This document shows, piece by piece, positions 26,765-35,265 of a DNA stretch of 64,000 nucleotides. The DNA is from JBBRDU01 sp038230335 (GTDB lineage Bacteria; Verrucomicrobiota; Verrucomicrobiia; Chthoniobacterales; UBA10450). The notes below the pieces were generated by a model, which was given only the letters and a program-made list of their open reading frames with translations, searched no databases and was not told the DNA's origin. A program made the position numbers and the translations under genes. Position 1 is the stretch's first letter, and the number at the start of each line of letters is the position of its first letter. Location: NCBI GenBank assembly GCA_038230335.1, contig JBBRNL010000012.1, positions 4,909 through 68,908 on the forward strand. The letters are read 5' to 3'.

Positions 26765-27538
26765 ATGAACCGAATTCTTCTCGTCCTCTGCCTCACCTTC
26801 ATCGCCGGGTCCGTGCCCGCGCAGGATTGGGCCAAACCGCGCCTGAACAACTCTCCACGTCATGGCGAGTGGGTTGAAGTGAAGTCGGGCGATCGCACCA
26901 TTAAAGCATTCGTCGTTTATCCCGAGCGAAAGGAAAAGACCCCAGTCGTGATCGTGATTCACGAAATCTTTGGCCTCACCGATTGGGTCCGCGGAATGTG
27001 CGATCAGCTGGCCGAGAACGGCGTCATCGCCATAGCGCCCGACCTGCTCAGTGGCCAAACGTTTGCCGATGTGGACGGCGCGCGCAAAGCCATCTCCGCC
27101 TTGTCCAAAGAACAGGTTCAAGCCGATCTGAATGCAACGTCCGAGTATGCGCTGAAAATTCCCTCCGGAAACGGCACGCTCGCCGTCTGCGGTTTCTGTT
27201 GGGGCGGGGGATGGACATTATCGTACGCGAGCATGAATCCGAAGCTAAAGGCGGCTTACTCATTCTACGGCCCAGTTCCAGAAGACGCTTCCAAGGTCGC
27301 CAGTATCAATTGCCCAGTTTACGGTTTCTACGGCGAGAACGACGAGCGCGTCAACGCCGGCATCCCCAAGCTGGAAGAATGGATGAAGGCAGCCGGCAAG
27401 AAGTACGATCCCGTGATCTACCAAGGCGCGGGCCACGGTTTCATGCGCGAAGGCGAAATGGCGGACGCAAACGAGCCCAACAAAAAGGCGAGGGACGACG
27501 CCTGGATCCGTTGGAAGGCGCTGCTCAAGCAATTATAG
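26765..27538 (+). CDS. Exported dienelactone hydrolase family protein
   Basis: A 257-residue alpha/beta hydrolase with a clear signal peptide (MNRILLVLCLTFIAGSVPAQ). The nucleophile is a cysteine in GFCWGGG, as in dienelactone hydrolase, with Asp in ENDERV and His in GAGHGF completing the triad. The family hydrolyses cyclic lactones such as chloroaromatic breakdown products, but exported versions in soil bacteria usually have unknown substrates. No other aromatic-degradation gene lies nearby. It converges on the MFS exporter gene. Confidence 0.9.
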   Translation: MNRILLVLCLTFIAGSVPAQDWAKPRLNNSPRHGEWVEVKSGDRTIKAFVVYPERKEKTPVVIVIHEIFGLTDWVRGMCDQLAENGVIAIAPDLLSGQTFADVDGARKAISALSKEQVQADLNATSEYALKIPSGNGTLAVCGFCWGGGWTLSYASMNPKLKAAYSFYGPVPEDASKVASINCPVYGFYGENDERVNAGIPKLEEWMKAAGKKYDPVIYQGAGHGFMREGEMADANEPNKKARDDAWIRWKALLKQL

Positions 27539-27547
27539 GGCGTTCAT

Positions 27548-28885
27548 TTAACGCCGTTCGATCCGGAGCAGGCTCGCGGCCGATTGCAGACCGGTGGCGA
27601 TCTCGGGGATGATTCCTTTCCGCCGGTAAATCGGCAAAACCATCGGCCGAAGCGCCGGAATTTTCGTCGCGAAGAAAGCCGCCCCCGCCATGCTGGCGAG
27701 TCCGCCAATGAGAAAGGTGGGCGGCACGCCGATACGATGGGCGAGCGCACCGCCCAAGATGCTACCGAAAGGAGCCATGCCCATGAACGCCATGGTGTAG
27801 AGACTCATAACGCGTCCGCGTTTGTCGTCATCCACGATGGTTTGTAAAACGGTGTTGGACGTCGCCAGTTGTACAATCATGCCGAGGCCGACAAATCCGA
27901 GCGCGATGAGTGACATGGCCTGACCGCGCACGAGCCCCAAACCAAACAGGCCGGCGCCAAAAATGGCCGCGCCCACGGCGACGCGCACTCCCGCGCCGTA
28001 AATGCTTTTGCGAGAGGCGAGGTAGACCGAGCCCAGCAGCGCGCCGATTCCGGGCGCCGTCATCAGGAGGCCGAGAGTATGTGCGCCTCCGTGCAAAACC
28101 TCCGCGGCGAAGATCGGCATGAGGACGGCATAAGGCATCCCGAGCAGACTAACCAGTCCGACGAGAAGTAAAATGGCCCGAATCGGCGGGAAGCCGACCG
28201 CATAGCGAACGCCTTCGAACAGCTCTTCCAAGTGGCCCGCTTGTGTCGTGGAAGGAACCGATTTTTCGAGCCGCATGGCACACAACGCAGCCACCACAGG
28301 CACATAACTGATGGCGTTCACGAAGAAGCACACGGCCGGGCTCACGATGGTAAGGAGTAACCCGGCGATGGCGGGGCCGAGCATACGTCCGCCGTTGATG
28401 ACAAAAGAATTGAGCGCCACCGCATTCGGGAGGTCGTGTCCGCTTCCCACCATTTCCACAATGAAGGACTGCCGAGCCGGTAGATCGATGGCCAGAACGA
28501 TCCCCGCGAAAACGTTGAGTGCGATCAGATTCCAGACGTGCAGGGTATGGCTGGAAACGACCAGGGCGAGGGCAAACGCCTGTAGCATCGACAACGTCTG
28601 GGTCACGATAAGCGTGCGATGGCGACTCCATCGATCGACCAACACGCCGGCGAAGGGTGTCACGATGAAAAGCGGCAGTTGCCCCGCGAAACTAACGAGT
28701 CCAAGGAGCCAACTGGAGTGGGTCAACTGGTAGATGGTCCAGCCAAGGGCAATCTGTTGCACCCATGTGCCGACCAGCGAAATGCTTTGCCCTCCGAAAT
28801 ACAGTCGAAAATTCCGGTGTCGGAATGCGCGCACCATGGAACGCAGGCCGCCGGCTTCCTTTTTGTCATCTAGATTGTCTGGCAT
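27548..28885 (-). CDS. MFS transporter, EntS-like (MFS_3) exporter
   Basis: A 445-residue major facilitator protein with about 12 hydrophobic helices. The N-terminal part FRLYFGGQSISLVGTWVQ is typical of the MFS_3/EntS subgroup of drug and siderophore exporters. An intracellular loop between the halves is visible near the middle. The ATG at 28885 starts MPDNLDDKKEA; the frame continues to 28936 but without support. The substrate is unknown, as no biosynthetic cluster is adjacent. It is divergent from the sulfotransferase gene. Confidence 0.88.
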   Translation of the reverse strand: MPDNLDDKKEAGGLRSMVRAFRHRNFRLYFGGQSISLVGTWVQQIALGWTIYQLTHSSWLLGLVSFAGQLPLFIVTPFAGVLVDRWSRHRTLIVTQTLSMLQAFALALVVSSHTLHVWNLIALNVFAGIVLAIDLPARQSFIVEMVGSGHDLPNAVALNSFVINGGRMLGPAIAGLLLTIVSPAVCFFVNAISYVPVVAALCAMRLEKSVPSTTQAGHLEELFEGVRYAVGFPPIRAILLLVGLVSLLGMPYAVLMPIFAAEVLHGGAHTLGLLMTAPGIGALLGSVYLASRKSIYGAGVRVAVGAAIFGAGLFGLGLVRGQAMSLIALGFVGLGMIVQLATSNTVLQTIVDDDKRGRVMSLYTMAFMGMAPFGSILGGALAHRIGVPPTFLIGGLASMAGAAFFATKIPALRPMVLPIYRRKGIIPEIATGLQSAASLLRIERR

Positions 28886-28959
28886 CAAATTTGAGCTCGC
28901 ACCGGGGGACCGGCACAGGCCGGTTGCATTAAGCACCCTCTCTGGAATACACCTCTCAT

Positions 28960-29721
28960 ATGTTTGGTTCGGAGCGGAAGAAAATCGAGAGACTCCACTT
29001 CGTTATCATTGGAGCGCAGAAGTCTGGCACAACCGCCCTGCACCATCTGATGGAGAAACATCCGGACATCGCGCTGGGCGATCAGCAGGAAATTCATTTC
29101 TTCGACGATGAAAACATTTTTGCAAAACCGCCGGATTACGAATTGCTGCACAGACACTTTCCGGCCCTGCCCGCCTCTGCCGTAGTCGGTGACTGCACGC
29201 CCAGTTACCTGTATTGGAAGCCTGCGGCAGAGCGAATCAGGCAGTACAATCCTGCCATCAAACTGCTCGCACTCTTGCGAAATCCGATTGATCGCGCGTT
29301 TGCCCACTGGAACATGCAGCGATTTAAAGGCCGCGAGCCATTGGACTTTCTCGACGCGATCAAAGAGGAAACAAACCGGATCGCGCCGCCCCTTTCGATC
29401 GAGTCGCGTCGATTCTCTTACGTGGACCGTGGTTTTTACACGACACAGCTGGAGCGATTTCTGAAAGTGTTTCCGCGCGAACAACTCCTGATCGTTAAGT
29501 CCGAACAATTTAGGGGCCGCCAGCTCGACACAATGAATGCGATCTTCCATTTCCTCGGGGTCAAGCCGATCAAGTCAATCCGAAGCAAGGATCACAACGT
29601 CGTCCCGTACCAGCGGGAAATGACAAGTGAAGAGAGGAAATACTTGTACGAAATCTTCGCGGAAGAAATCCGGGATGTTGAGCGATTGTTAGGATGGAAC
29701 TGCTCGGACTGGAAATTATAG
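28960..29721 (+). CDS. Sulfotransferase domain protein
   Basis: A 253-residue PAPS-dependent sulfotransferase. The 5'-phosphosulfate loop GAQKSGTTALHHL is near the N-terminus and the 3'-phosphate motif LLRNPIDRAFAHW lies in the middle. The fold is that of carbohydrate or heparan-type sulfotransferases. The acceptor is not known. No PAPS synthesis genes are in the window. It is followed, 16 bases after its stop, by the convergent end of a methyltransferase gene, so a joint role in modifying a surface polymer is possible but unproven. Confidence 0.88.
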   Translation: MFGSERKKIERLHFVIIGAQKSGTTALHHLMEKHPDIALGDQQEIHFFDDENIFAKPPDYELLHRHFPALPASAVVGDCTPSYLYWKPAAERIRQYNPAIKLLALLRNPIDRAFAHWNMQRFKGREPLDFLDAIKEETNRIAPPLSIESRRFSYVDRGFYTTQLERFLKVFPREQLLIVKSEQFRGRQLDTMNAIFHFLGVKPIKSIRSKDHNVVPYQREMTSEERKYLYEIFAEEIRDVERLLGWNCSDWKL

Positions 29722-29737
29722 GACCGAGTGGCGAATT

Positions 29738-30490
29738 TCACGCAGGCCGCGTTACCTTGAATCGCGCCCGTTTGTTCGGGTCGGCCGTGAGAAGGGCCTT
29801 CGATCGGAAAAGGTGTGCGCCTTCGGACAAAAAAAACGCGCGCAGTTCATGCGTGAAAAACGACGAGCCGTCGCGGCGTGGATTGAAATCCAAAAGCAAA
29901 CGGCCGTCCGGTTGCAGTAGACGATTCCGCACGTCGTCGATAAAAAACTTCCATTGGGCCGTATTCCATTCGCGGGGTTGTCCATCGGCCGAACGGCCCA
30001 GCCGGTGAAAACAGATACGATGCGCGGTCACGAGATCGAAGCGTTTCGTTGGAGCAGGGAGAGGGACGTTCGGCTCAATGCGCCAAATCGATCGCTCGAC
30101 CTGGAGGAGTTTGGTCGTGGCGCGGAAAAGCGCTTCGTTGTCTGTGTCGAGACCCAGCGTGTCGTGACCAAAAAACTGGCACACATAAAGGAAGTAACCC
30201 GCGCCGCAACCGAGATCGAGAATGCGCAAAGGGGCGGCACGATCGAGCCAAAGGTCCTGCGCCCGCTCCACGTTAATGCCGATCCAGTAGTCGACGTCTT
30301 CAAACCGGTTGATGCGCGGCGAACTGTCCTTGTATGGATAGCGCTGGCGCAAGGACGAAAACTCCGCGCGATCGATCGTAGCCAATATTCGTCGTGCGTT
30401 CACCGGATGCGTCCAGCGGGCGGCGTGTTCGCTAAGGCTCTCCAACATGTCCCGGGAAAAGAGTTTTTTGATTTTATGAGAGAGCTTCAT
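29738..30490 (-). CDS. Class I SAM-dependent methyltransferase
   Basis: A 250-residue methyltransferase with motif I LDLGCGAGYFL and the following acidic residue in GLDTDN. The N-terminal 60 residues are basic and may aid substrate binding. The ERxDxV-type catalytic motif of a specific class is not seen, so the substrate is not known. It lies next to a sulfotransferase and ends 16 bases after that gene's stop on the opposite strand. Confidence 0.85.
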   Translation of the reverse strand: MKLSHKIKKLFSRDMLESLSEHAARWTHPVNARRILATIDRAEFSSLRQRYPYKDSSPRINRFEDVDYWIGINVERAQDLWLDRAAPLRILDLGCGAGYFLYVCQFFGHDTLGLDTDNEALFRATTKLLQVERSIWRIEPNVPLPAPTKRFDLVTAHRICFHRLGRSADGQPREWNTAQWKFFIDDVRNRLLQPDGRLLLDFNPRRDGSSFFTHELRAFFLSEGAHLFRSKALLTADPNKRARFKVTRPA

Positions 30491-30540
30491 TCGTTGGAAA
30501 GAAGTTGACGCCTTGCGGCGGCAATTTCCATCATGAGGTT

Positions 30541-30864
30541 ATGGCAAGGAAAGACCCACGCATCGATGCCTACATCGATAAGTCGGCACCGTTCGCCCGG
30601 CCCATCTTGAAGCACATACGCAAGATCGTTCATGCCGGCTGCCCCGATGTCGAGGAAACCATCAAGTGGCAATTTCCGCACTTCGATTATCACGGAGTGC
30701 TCTACGGCATGGCCGCTTTCAAAGCGCACTGCGCTCTGGGCTTTTGGAAAGCGGAGCTTATCCTCGGAAATACCATGGGCGAGAAAGAGGCCAGAAGTTC
30801 ATCGGCCGGCGGTGAGCTCGCCTCTTACAAATTCAAGCCGGCCTCCTCTCCCGCCTCACAATAG
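30541..30864 (+). CDS. DUF1801-like protein, probably truncated
   Basis: A 107-residue protein from MARKDPRIDAYIDKSAP. The first 80 residues fit the DUF1801/YdeI fold, with AFKAHCALGFWKAE as the conserved core. The C-terminal part (about residues 85-107: GEKEARSSSAGG and beyond) no longer resembles the family, and the protein is shorter than typical 180-200 residue members. The stop falls only 5 bases before the end of the convergent aminotransferase gene. It may be a small functional variant or a frameshifted or truncated remnant. No frame was found that restores the family C-terminus. Confidence 0.6.
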   Translation: MARKDPRIDAYIDKSAPFARPILKHIRKIVHAGCPDVEETIKWQFPHFDYHGVLYGMAAFKAHCALGFWKAELILGNTMGEKEARSSSAGGELASYKFKPASSPASQ

Positions 30865-30869
30865 TCCGG

Positions 30870-32210
30870 CTATATTTTCGTAAAGGCCAGATCGAGGACC
30901 TCGAGCAGGAAATCTGCATCCTGCTCGTGCAGGCACATGGGCGGAGAAAAACGGATGGTTTGTCCCCAAAGTCCGCCTTTGCCGAGGAGCAGGCCCATGT
31001 CTTTGCAACTCTCCACGATCTGGGCGCACTCTTCTTTGGCGGGCTCTTTCGTCCGCCGGTCTTTGACCAGTTCAATCCCGAGCATCAATCCCTTGCCGCG
31101 AACGTCGCCGATAAGATTATGTTTTTGCTTCAGCCCATTCAATCCGGTGAGAAGTCGGTTGCCGATTTTTAGCGAATTCTCCTGAAGTTTTTCGCGTTCG
31201 ATCACTTCAAGCACCGCTTTTCCCTGCGCCGACACGACCGGGTTTCCGCCAAACGTATTGAAGTGCGTGCGGCTCGCGATGGTGGCCGCGATTTTTGGGG
31301 TGGTGACGACCGCGCCAAGCGGACAGCCGTTCCCGATTCCTTTCGCCATGGTCACGATGTCCGGAATGACCCCCTGCGTTTCAAATCCCCAGAAATGTGT
31401 TCCGGTCCGCCCAAACCCGGCCTGGACCTCGTCCGCAATGCAGACTCCGCCCGCCGCGCGAACATGCGCGTAGGCGTGCTTAAGATAATCATCCGGAAAA
31501 ACGACGCACCCGCCCACACCCTGGATGGATTCGGCGATGAACGCAGCCACCTGCCCGGAAGTCGCGTAATCGATGAGCTCCTGCACATCAGCCGCATAGT
31601 TTTTCCCGGCATCGACATCGTCCCGTCCCCACCGTCCGCGAAACGGATCCGGAGCAATCGCGTGATGCACGCCGAAACTGTGCGGGACATTAAATTTCCA
31701 GGTGCGATGCGCGGTCAGGCCCATGGTCGAGGCATTGCCGCCGTGGTAAGCATTGCGCAGGGCGAGCACATCGTAATTTCCCGTGTAAGCGCGCGCCATG
31801 AGGAGGGCCAGATCGTTTGCTTCCGATCCTGAATTCACAAAGTAACAAACCTTCAGGTCTCCCGGCATTTTGGCCGCGAGCGCGCGTGCATATTCAGCCA
31901 CGTTCGGCTGCAGATAGATGGTGGTGGAATGCTGGAGCAGCGCGTTTTGTCGATTGGCTGCGGCCAGCACATGAGGGTGGCAATGGCCTACGCTGACTGT
32001 GACGATGCCGCCCAGCGCGTCGAGATATCTGCGGCCGTGCTCGTCCCACACGTACTGCATTTTTCCCTCGATCAGCATGATCGGTTTTTTGTAATAGAGG
32101 AAAATCCCGGGGTTCAGAAACTCTTTTCGGATTTTCAGGACCTCGTCCGCGGAAGGCCCACTGTACTTTGCCGGTTGATGGTCGAAGGATGGTAGCTCAG
32201 GTGTTTTCAT
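30870..32210 (-). CDS. Class III aminotransferase, AGXT2-like (alanine/beta-alanine-glyoxylate type)
   Basis: A PLP enzyme of 446 residues in the alanine-glyoxylate aminotransferase 2 class. The PLP lysine lies in TMAKGIGNG (about 289) with the aspartate in IADEVQAGFGRTG. AGXT2-type enzymes use alanine, beta-alanine or beta-aminoisobutyrate with glyoxylate or pyruvate. It overlaps the end of the NCS1 permease gene by 4 bases (the permease stop lies inside this gene's ATG), so the two are coupled. It ends the pyrimidine half of the catabolism island. A longer frame to 32369 overlaps the permease and is discarded. Substrate choice is inferred from family and context. Confidence 0.88.
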   Translation of the reverse strand: MKTPELPSFDHQPAKYSGPSADEVLKIRKEFLNPGIFLYYKKPIMLIEGKMQYVWDEHGRRYLDALGGIVTVSVGHCHPHVLAAANRQNALLQHSTTIYLQPNVAEYARALAAKMPGDLKVCYFVNSGSEANDLALLMARAYTGNYDVLALRNAYHGGNASTMGLTAHRTWKFNVPHSFGVHHAIAPDPFRGRWGRDDVDAGKNYAADVQELIDYATSGQVAAFIAESIQGVGGCVVFPDDYLKHAYAHVRAAGGVCIADEVQAGFGRTGTHFWGFETQGVIPDIVTMAKGIGNGCPLGAVVTTPKIAATIASRTHFNTFGGNPVVSAQGKAVLEVIEREKLQENSLKIGNRLLTGLNGLKQKHNLIGDVRGKGLMLGIELVKDRRTKEPAKEECAQIVESCKDMGLLLGKGGLWGQTIRFSPPMCLHEQDADFLLEVLDLAFTKI

Positions 32211-33769
32211 GGAGATGTTGTAGAGAGAGGCTGCGAACCTTCCCTCTTCGCGCCGAAGCTCAAAGTGCGCAATAGCAGGTATGTGGTAAAGGCGAGGACA
32301 AAGCCCACAAACCATGCGTAATCGTAAAGTCGAACGAGGAATTGCGGAACGTTCGCGGAATGAATCCAATGCACAGTCACGAAAAATCCGGGCAGATTAG
32401 GTAGAATCGCAATGATCAAGGCAGTAATCGCGACCAGGCTAAAGCCGTTGGTATAACGATACTCGCCGTCCGCCTGATAGAGCGCTGCCACGTGAAGTTG
32501 TTTGCGACGCCAGACATAATAGTCCGCGATCATGATGCCTCCGATGGGCCCGAGTAATGCGCTGTAACCAACCAGCCAGGTGAAAATATACCCGGACGGG
32601 TCCGCCACCAATTTCCAAGGCATCATGAGCACGCCGATCAATCCGGTGAGCAATCCGCCCGTTCGAAACGAAATTTTGCGGGGCGCAAGATGGGAGAAGT
32701 CATTCGCCGGGCTGACCACATTGGCCGCAATATTGGTGGCGAGAGTCGCGACACAAAGAGCCAGCATGGCGACGACAAGGACCACCGGGTTTTTGAAGCG
32801 GGTGAGAACGTCAACCGGGTCCCAAATGGTCTGTCCATAAATAATCGTGGTGGCCGACGTGACGGCGACGCCAATGAACGCGTAGAGCGCCATCGTCAAA
32901 GGCAAGCCAAGCAATTGCCCGATGACTTGGTCGCGCTGGGAACGCGCGTATCGGGAAAAATCAGGAATGTTCAGCGATAGCGTGGCCCAGAAACCGATCA
33001 TGCCGGTGAGCGCTGGAACGAAAAAGGCAAAGAACTGGCCACTTTTGGGTTGTCCGGGATCGAAGGCGGATGGTTGCGACAGCATCGGTCCGAATCCACC
33101 CGCGCTCCGATAAGCCCACCCGAGAAGAAACAGACCGAGGACGATGAGCAATGGCGCCTTGATGTTGAGAAGCCAACGGATGCAATCGATGCCCTTGTAC
33201 ACGACCATCATGTTGATTCCCCAAAAGAAGAGGAAACAGAGGAACTGAGCGAGCGTGATCCCGAACAGGGTGGAGGAACCTTGCGCGAGCGAAGGAACGA
33301 AGACCGACATGATCTTGTAAATGGCGTTGCCGCCGATCCACGCCTGAATACCGAACCAGCCGCACGCGACGAACGCGCGCATTAACGCTGGAATATTTGC
33401 GCCGCGCGTGCCAAATGAGGCGCGACAGAAGACCGGAAAGGGAATGCCGTAACGAGTGCCGGCGTGCGCATTCAGAATCATGGGGATGACCACGATCAGG
33501 TTGCCCAGAAAAATCGTGACGATGGCCTGCCACCAGTTCATGCCGCCGCCGATGAGGGACGAGGCCAGCATATAAGTCGGGATGCAGGCCGACATGGAGA
33601 TCCAGAGCGCGGCGAAACTTCCGATCCTCCAATTGCGGCGCTCCGGCCGGACCGGGGCGAGGTCGGCATTGTAAAGATGGCTCTTCTCCATCTCGGACAA
33701 GACGGCCGGATCGATCTCGGGCGCGAAAGCAGTGGAACCGGTCGTCATGAAGGGGTTGATCGTGCCCAA
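32207..33769 (-). CDS. NCS1 family nucleobase:cation symporter
   Basis: A 520-residue NCS1 permease with about 12 hydrophobic segments. The family imports uracil, cytosine, allantoin, hydantoins or similar substrates with Na+ or H+. The N-terminus holds NADLAPVRPERRNW with the conserved motif before helix 1, and the binding-site region WISMSACIPTYMLASS is visible. Its location between the aminotransferase and the CNT transporter in the island suggests uracil, thymine or hydantoin import, which is inference. An in-frame ATG at 33748 is a possible alternative start. Divergent from the CNT transporter, with 81 bases between the starts. Confidence 0.93.
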   Translation of the reverse strand: MGTINPFMTTGSTAFAPEIDPAVLSEMEKSHLYNADLAPVRPERRNWRIGSFAALWISMSACIPTYMLASSLIGGGMNWWQAIVTIFLGNLIVVIPMILNAHAGTRYGIPFPVFCRASFGTRGANIPALMRAFVACGWFGIQAWIGGNAIYKIMSVFVPSLAQGSSTLFGITLAQFLCFLFFWGINMMVVYKGIDCIRWLLNIKAPLLIVLGLFLLGWAYRSAGGFGPMLSQPSAFDPGQPKSGQFFAFFVPALTGMIGFWATLSLNIPDFSRYARSQRDQVIGQLLGLPLTMALYAFIGVAVTSATTIIYGQTIWDPVDVLTRFKNPVVLVVAMLALCVATLATNIAANVVSPANDFSHLAPRKISFRTGGLLTGLIGVLMMPWKLVADPSGYIFTWLVGYSALLGPIGGIMIADYYVWRRKQLHVAALYQADGEYRYTNGFSLVAITALIIAILPNLPGFFVTVHWIHSANVPQFLVRLYDYAWFVGFVLAFTTYLLLRTLSFGAKREGSQPLSTTSP

Positions 33770-33850
33770 AGCAAAGGCGTCTTGTCAACCGGTGCGCTTC
33801 GCCTACTCTCGCGCGGAGATGCAAGCCTGCGGTGCCGTTGAACTATTCCC

Positions 33851-35110
33851 ATGCCGCTACGACTGATCAGCGCGTTTGGCATTTTCGTGGTGCTCGCGTG
33901 CGCGTGGGCCATCTCTTCCAACCGGAAGGCCTTCCCATGGCGCACGGTCATCTGGGGAATGGTGCTGCAGTTTGTCTTCGCCCTCTTCATCCTGAAAACA
34001 CCGATAGGTCTCCACCTATTCCAAGGCGCACAAGTGGTGGTCGATCAGCTCAACGTCTATGCCAACGAAGGCGCGCAGATGGTGTTCGGCCCGCTCGGTA
34101 ATGGCGAATCTTTGCGCAAAACGTTCGGGCCGGAACACGCTTACGTCTTCGCCGTCTCGATCACGGCCACCATCATTCTGATCTCCGCGCTTTCTTCGCT
34201 TCTGTATCACTGGGGGGTTCTGCAGAAGGTCGTAGCCGGAATGGCGTGGGTGATGATGAAAACAATGCGAACGAGCGGAAGCGAAAGTCTGGCTGGCGCC
34301 GCCAATATTTTCCTCGGCCAAAATGAAGCCGCTCTCGTCATCAAACCGTATCTGCCGAAAATGACACAAAGCGAGATCATGGCTCTCATGACCACGGGCA
34401 TGTCCACCATTGCCACCGGTGTGATGGCGGTTTACGCGGGTATGGAAGGAATCAGCGCCGGACACATTTTGACTGCATCGGTCCTGGGCGCACCGGCCGG
34501 TTTGCTCATGGCCAAGATCATGTTCCCGGAAACAAAGCCGAGCGAGACGGGAGAACGTTGTCACTTCGACGTGGAGCGCACGACCGTGAACAGCTTCGAC
34601 GCGCTATGTGCCGGCGCGAGCGAAGGCATGATGCTCTCCATCACGGTCATGGCGATGTTGGTTGCGTTTGTCGCGCTCGTTGCGCTTCTGAATGGACTGT
34701 GCGTGTGGCCACAGCACGTATTCGGTATCCAGAATCCGTTTACTCTTCAGCAACTCATCGGATGGGCGAACGCCCCTTTCGCCTGGCTTATCGGCGTGCC
34801 GTGGCCGGACTGCCCGTTCATCGGTCGGATTCTTGGTGAACGCGTGGTCCTAAACGAATTTGTCGGATACCTCGATCTCTCCAATTACGTCAAAGCTCAT
34901 CCCGGCGCGGTCGACCAGCGTTCCGTCACACTGGCCAGTTACGCTCTTTGTGGCTTTGCCAATTTCTCCAGCATTGCCATTCAAATCGGCGGCATCGGCG
35001 CACTCGCTCCGACCCGGCGAAAGGATCTTGCCCAGCTTGGCCTCAAGTCGATGATCGCAGGCCTTCTCGCCTGCTACCTCTTCGCCGCCGTCGTGGGCGT
35101 GCTGATCTGA
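33851..35110 (+). CDS. CNT-type concentrative nucleoside transporter (NupC family)
   Basis: A 419-residue membrane protein of the concentrative nucleoside transporter family. Several hydrophobic segments and the family motif GAANIFLGQNEAALVIKPYL are visible; this loop binds the nucleoside in known CNT proteins. It likely imports nucleosides with Na+ or H+, so that ribosides can be cleaved to bases for the catabolic genes around it. It is the only plus-strand gene in the 30.9-51 kb stretch and diverges from the NCS1 permease, giving the cell uptake routes for both bases and nucleosides. No nucleosidase or phosphorylase is in the window. Confidence 0.93.
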   Translation: MPLRLISAFGIFVVLACAWAISSNRKAFPWRTVIWGMVLQFVFALFILKTPIGLHLFQGAQVVVDQLNVYANEGAQMVFGPLGNGESLRKTFGPEHAYVFAVSITATIILISALSSLLYHWGVLQKVVAGMAWVMMKTMRTSGSESLAGAANIFLGQNEAALVIKPYLPKMTQSEIMALMTTGMSTIATGVMAVYAGMEGISAGHILTASVLGAPAGLLMAKIMFPETKPSETGERCHFDVERTTVNSFDALCAGASEGMMLSITVMAMLVAFVALVALLNGLCVWPQHVFGIQNPFTLQQLIGWANAPFAWLIGVPWPDCPFIGRILGERVVLNEFVGYLDLSNYVKAHPGAVDQRSVTLASYALCGFANFSSIAIQIGGIGALAPTRRKDLAQLGLKSMIAGLLACYLFAAVVGVLI

Positions 35111-35134
35111 AAGTTTGCGCGCAAAAATACGACG

Positions 35135-35175
35135 TGTCATCCGAGCCAGCGGAGAGGGCGAAGATCCCACCGACG
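35135..35175. repeat. Degenerate half of a TGTCATCC interspersed repeat
   Basis: After nupC the spacer begins TGTCATCCGAGCC with GGAGAGGGCG and GATCCC following. This matches the left half of the inverted repeat at 52816-52947 (TGTCATCCTGAAGC, GGATCTCCC). The right arm with GGATGACA is not found in this spacer. It is probably a decayed copy of the same mobile repeat family. No function is assigned. Confidence 0.5.
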
Positions 35176-35265
35176 CAGCGAGAATTACGCAAGTCACTGC
35201 ACTGTGATCGACAACGCGAATGCGGATTCATCCTCGTCTCTGCGCGAGTGGGGATAACAGATATT

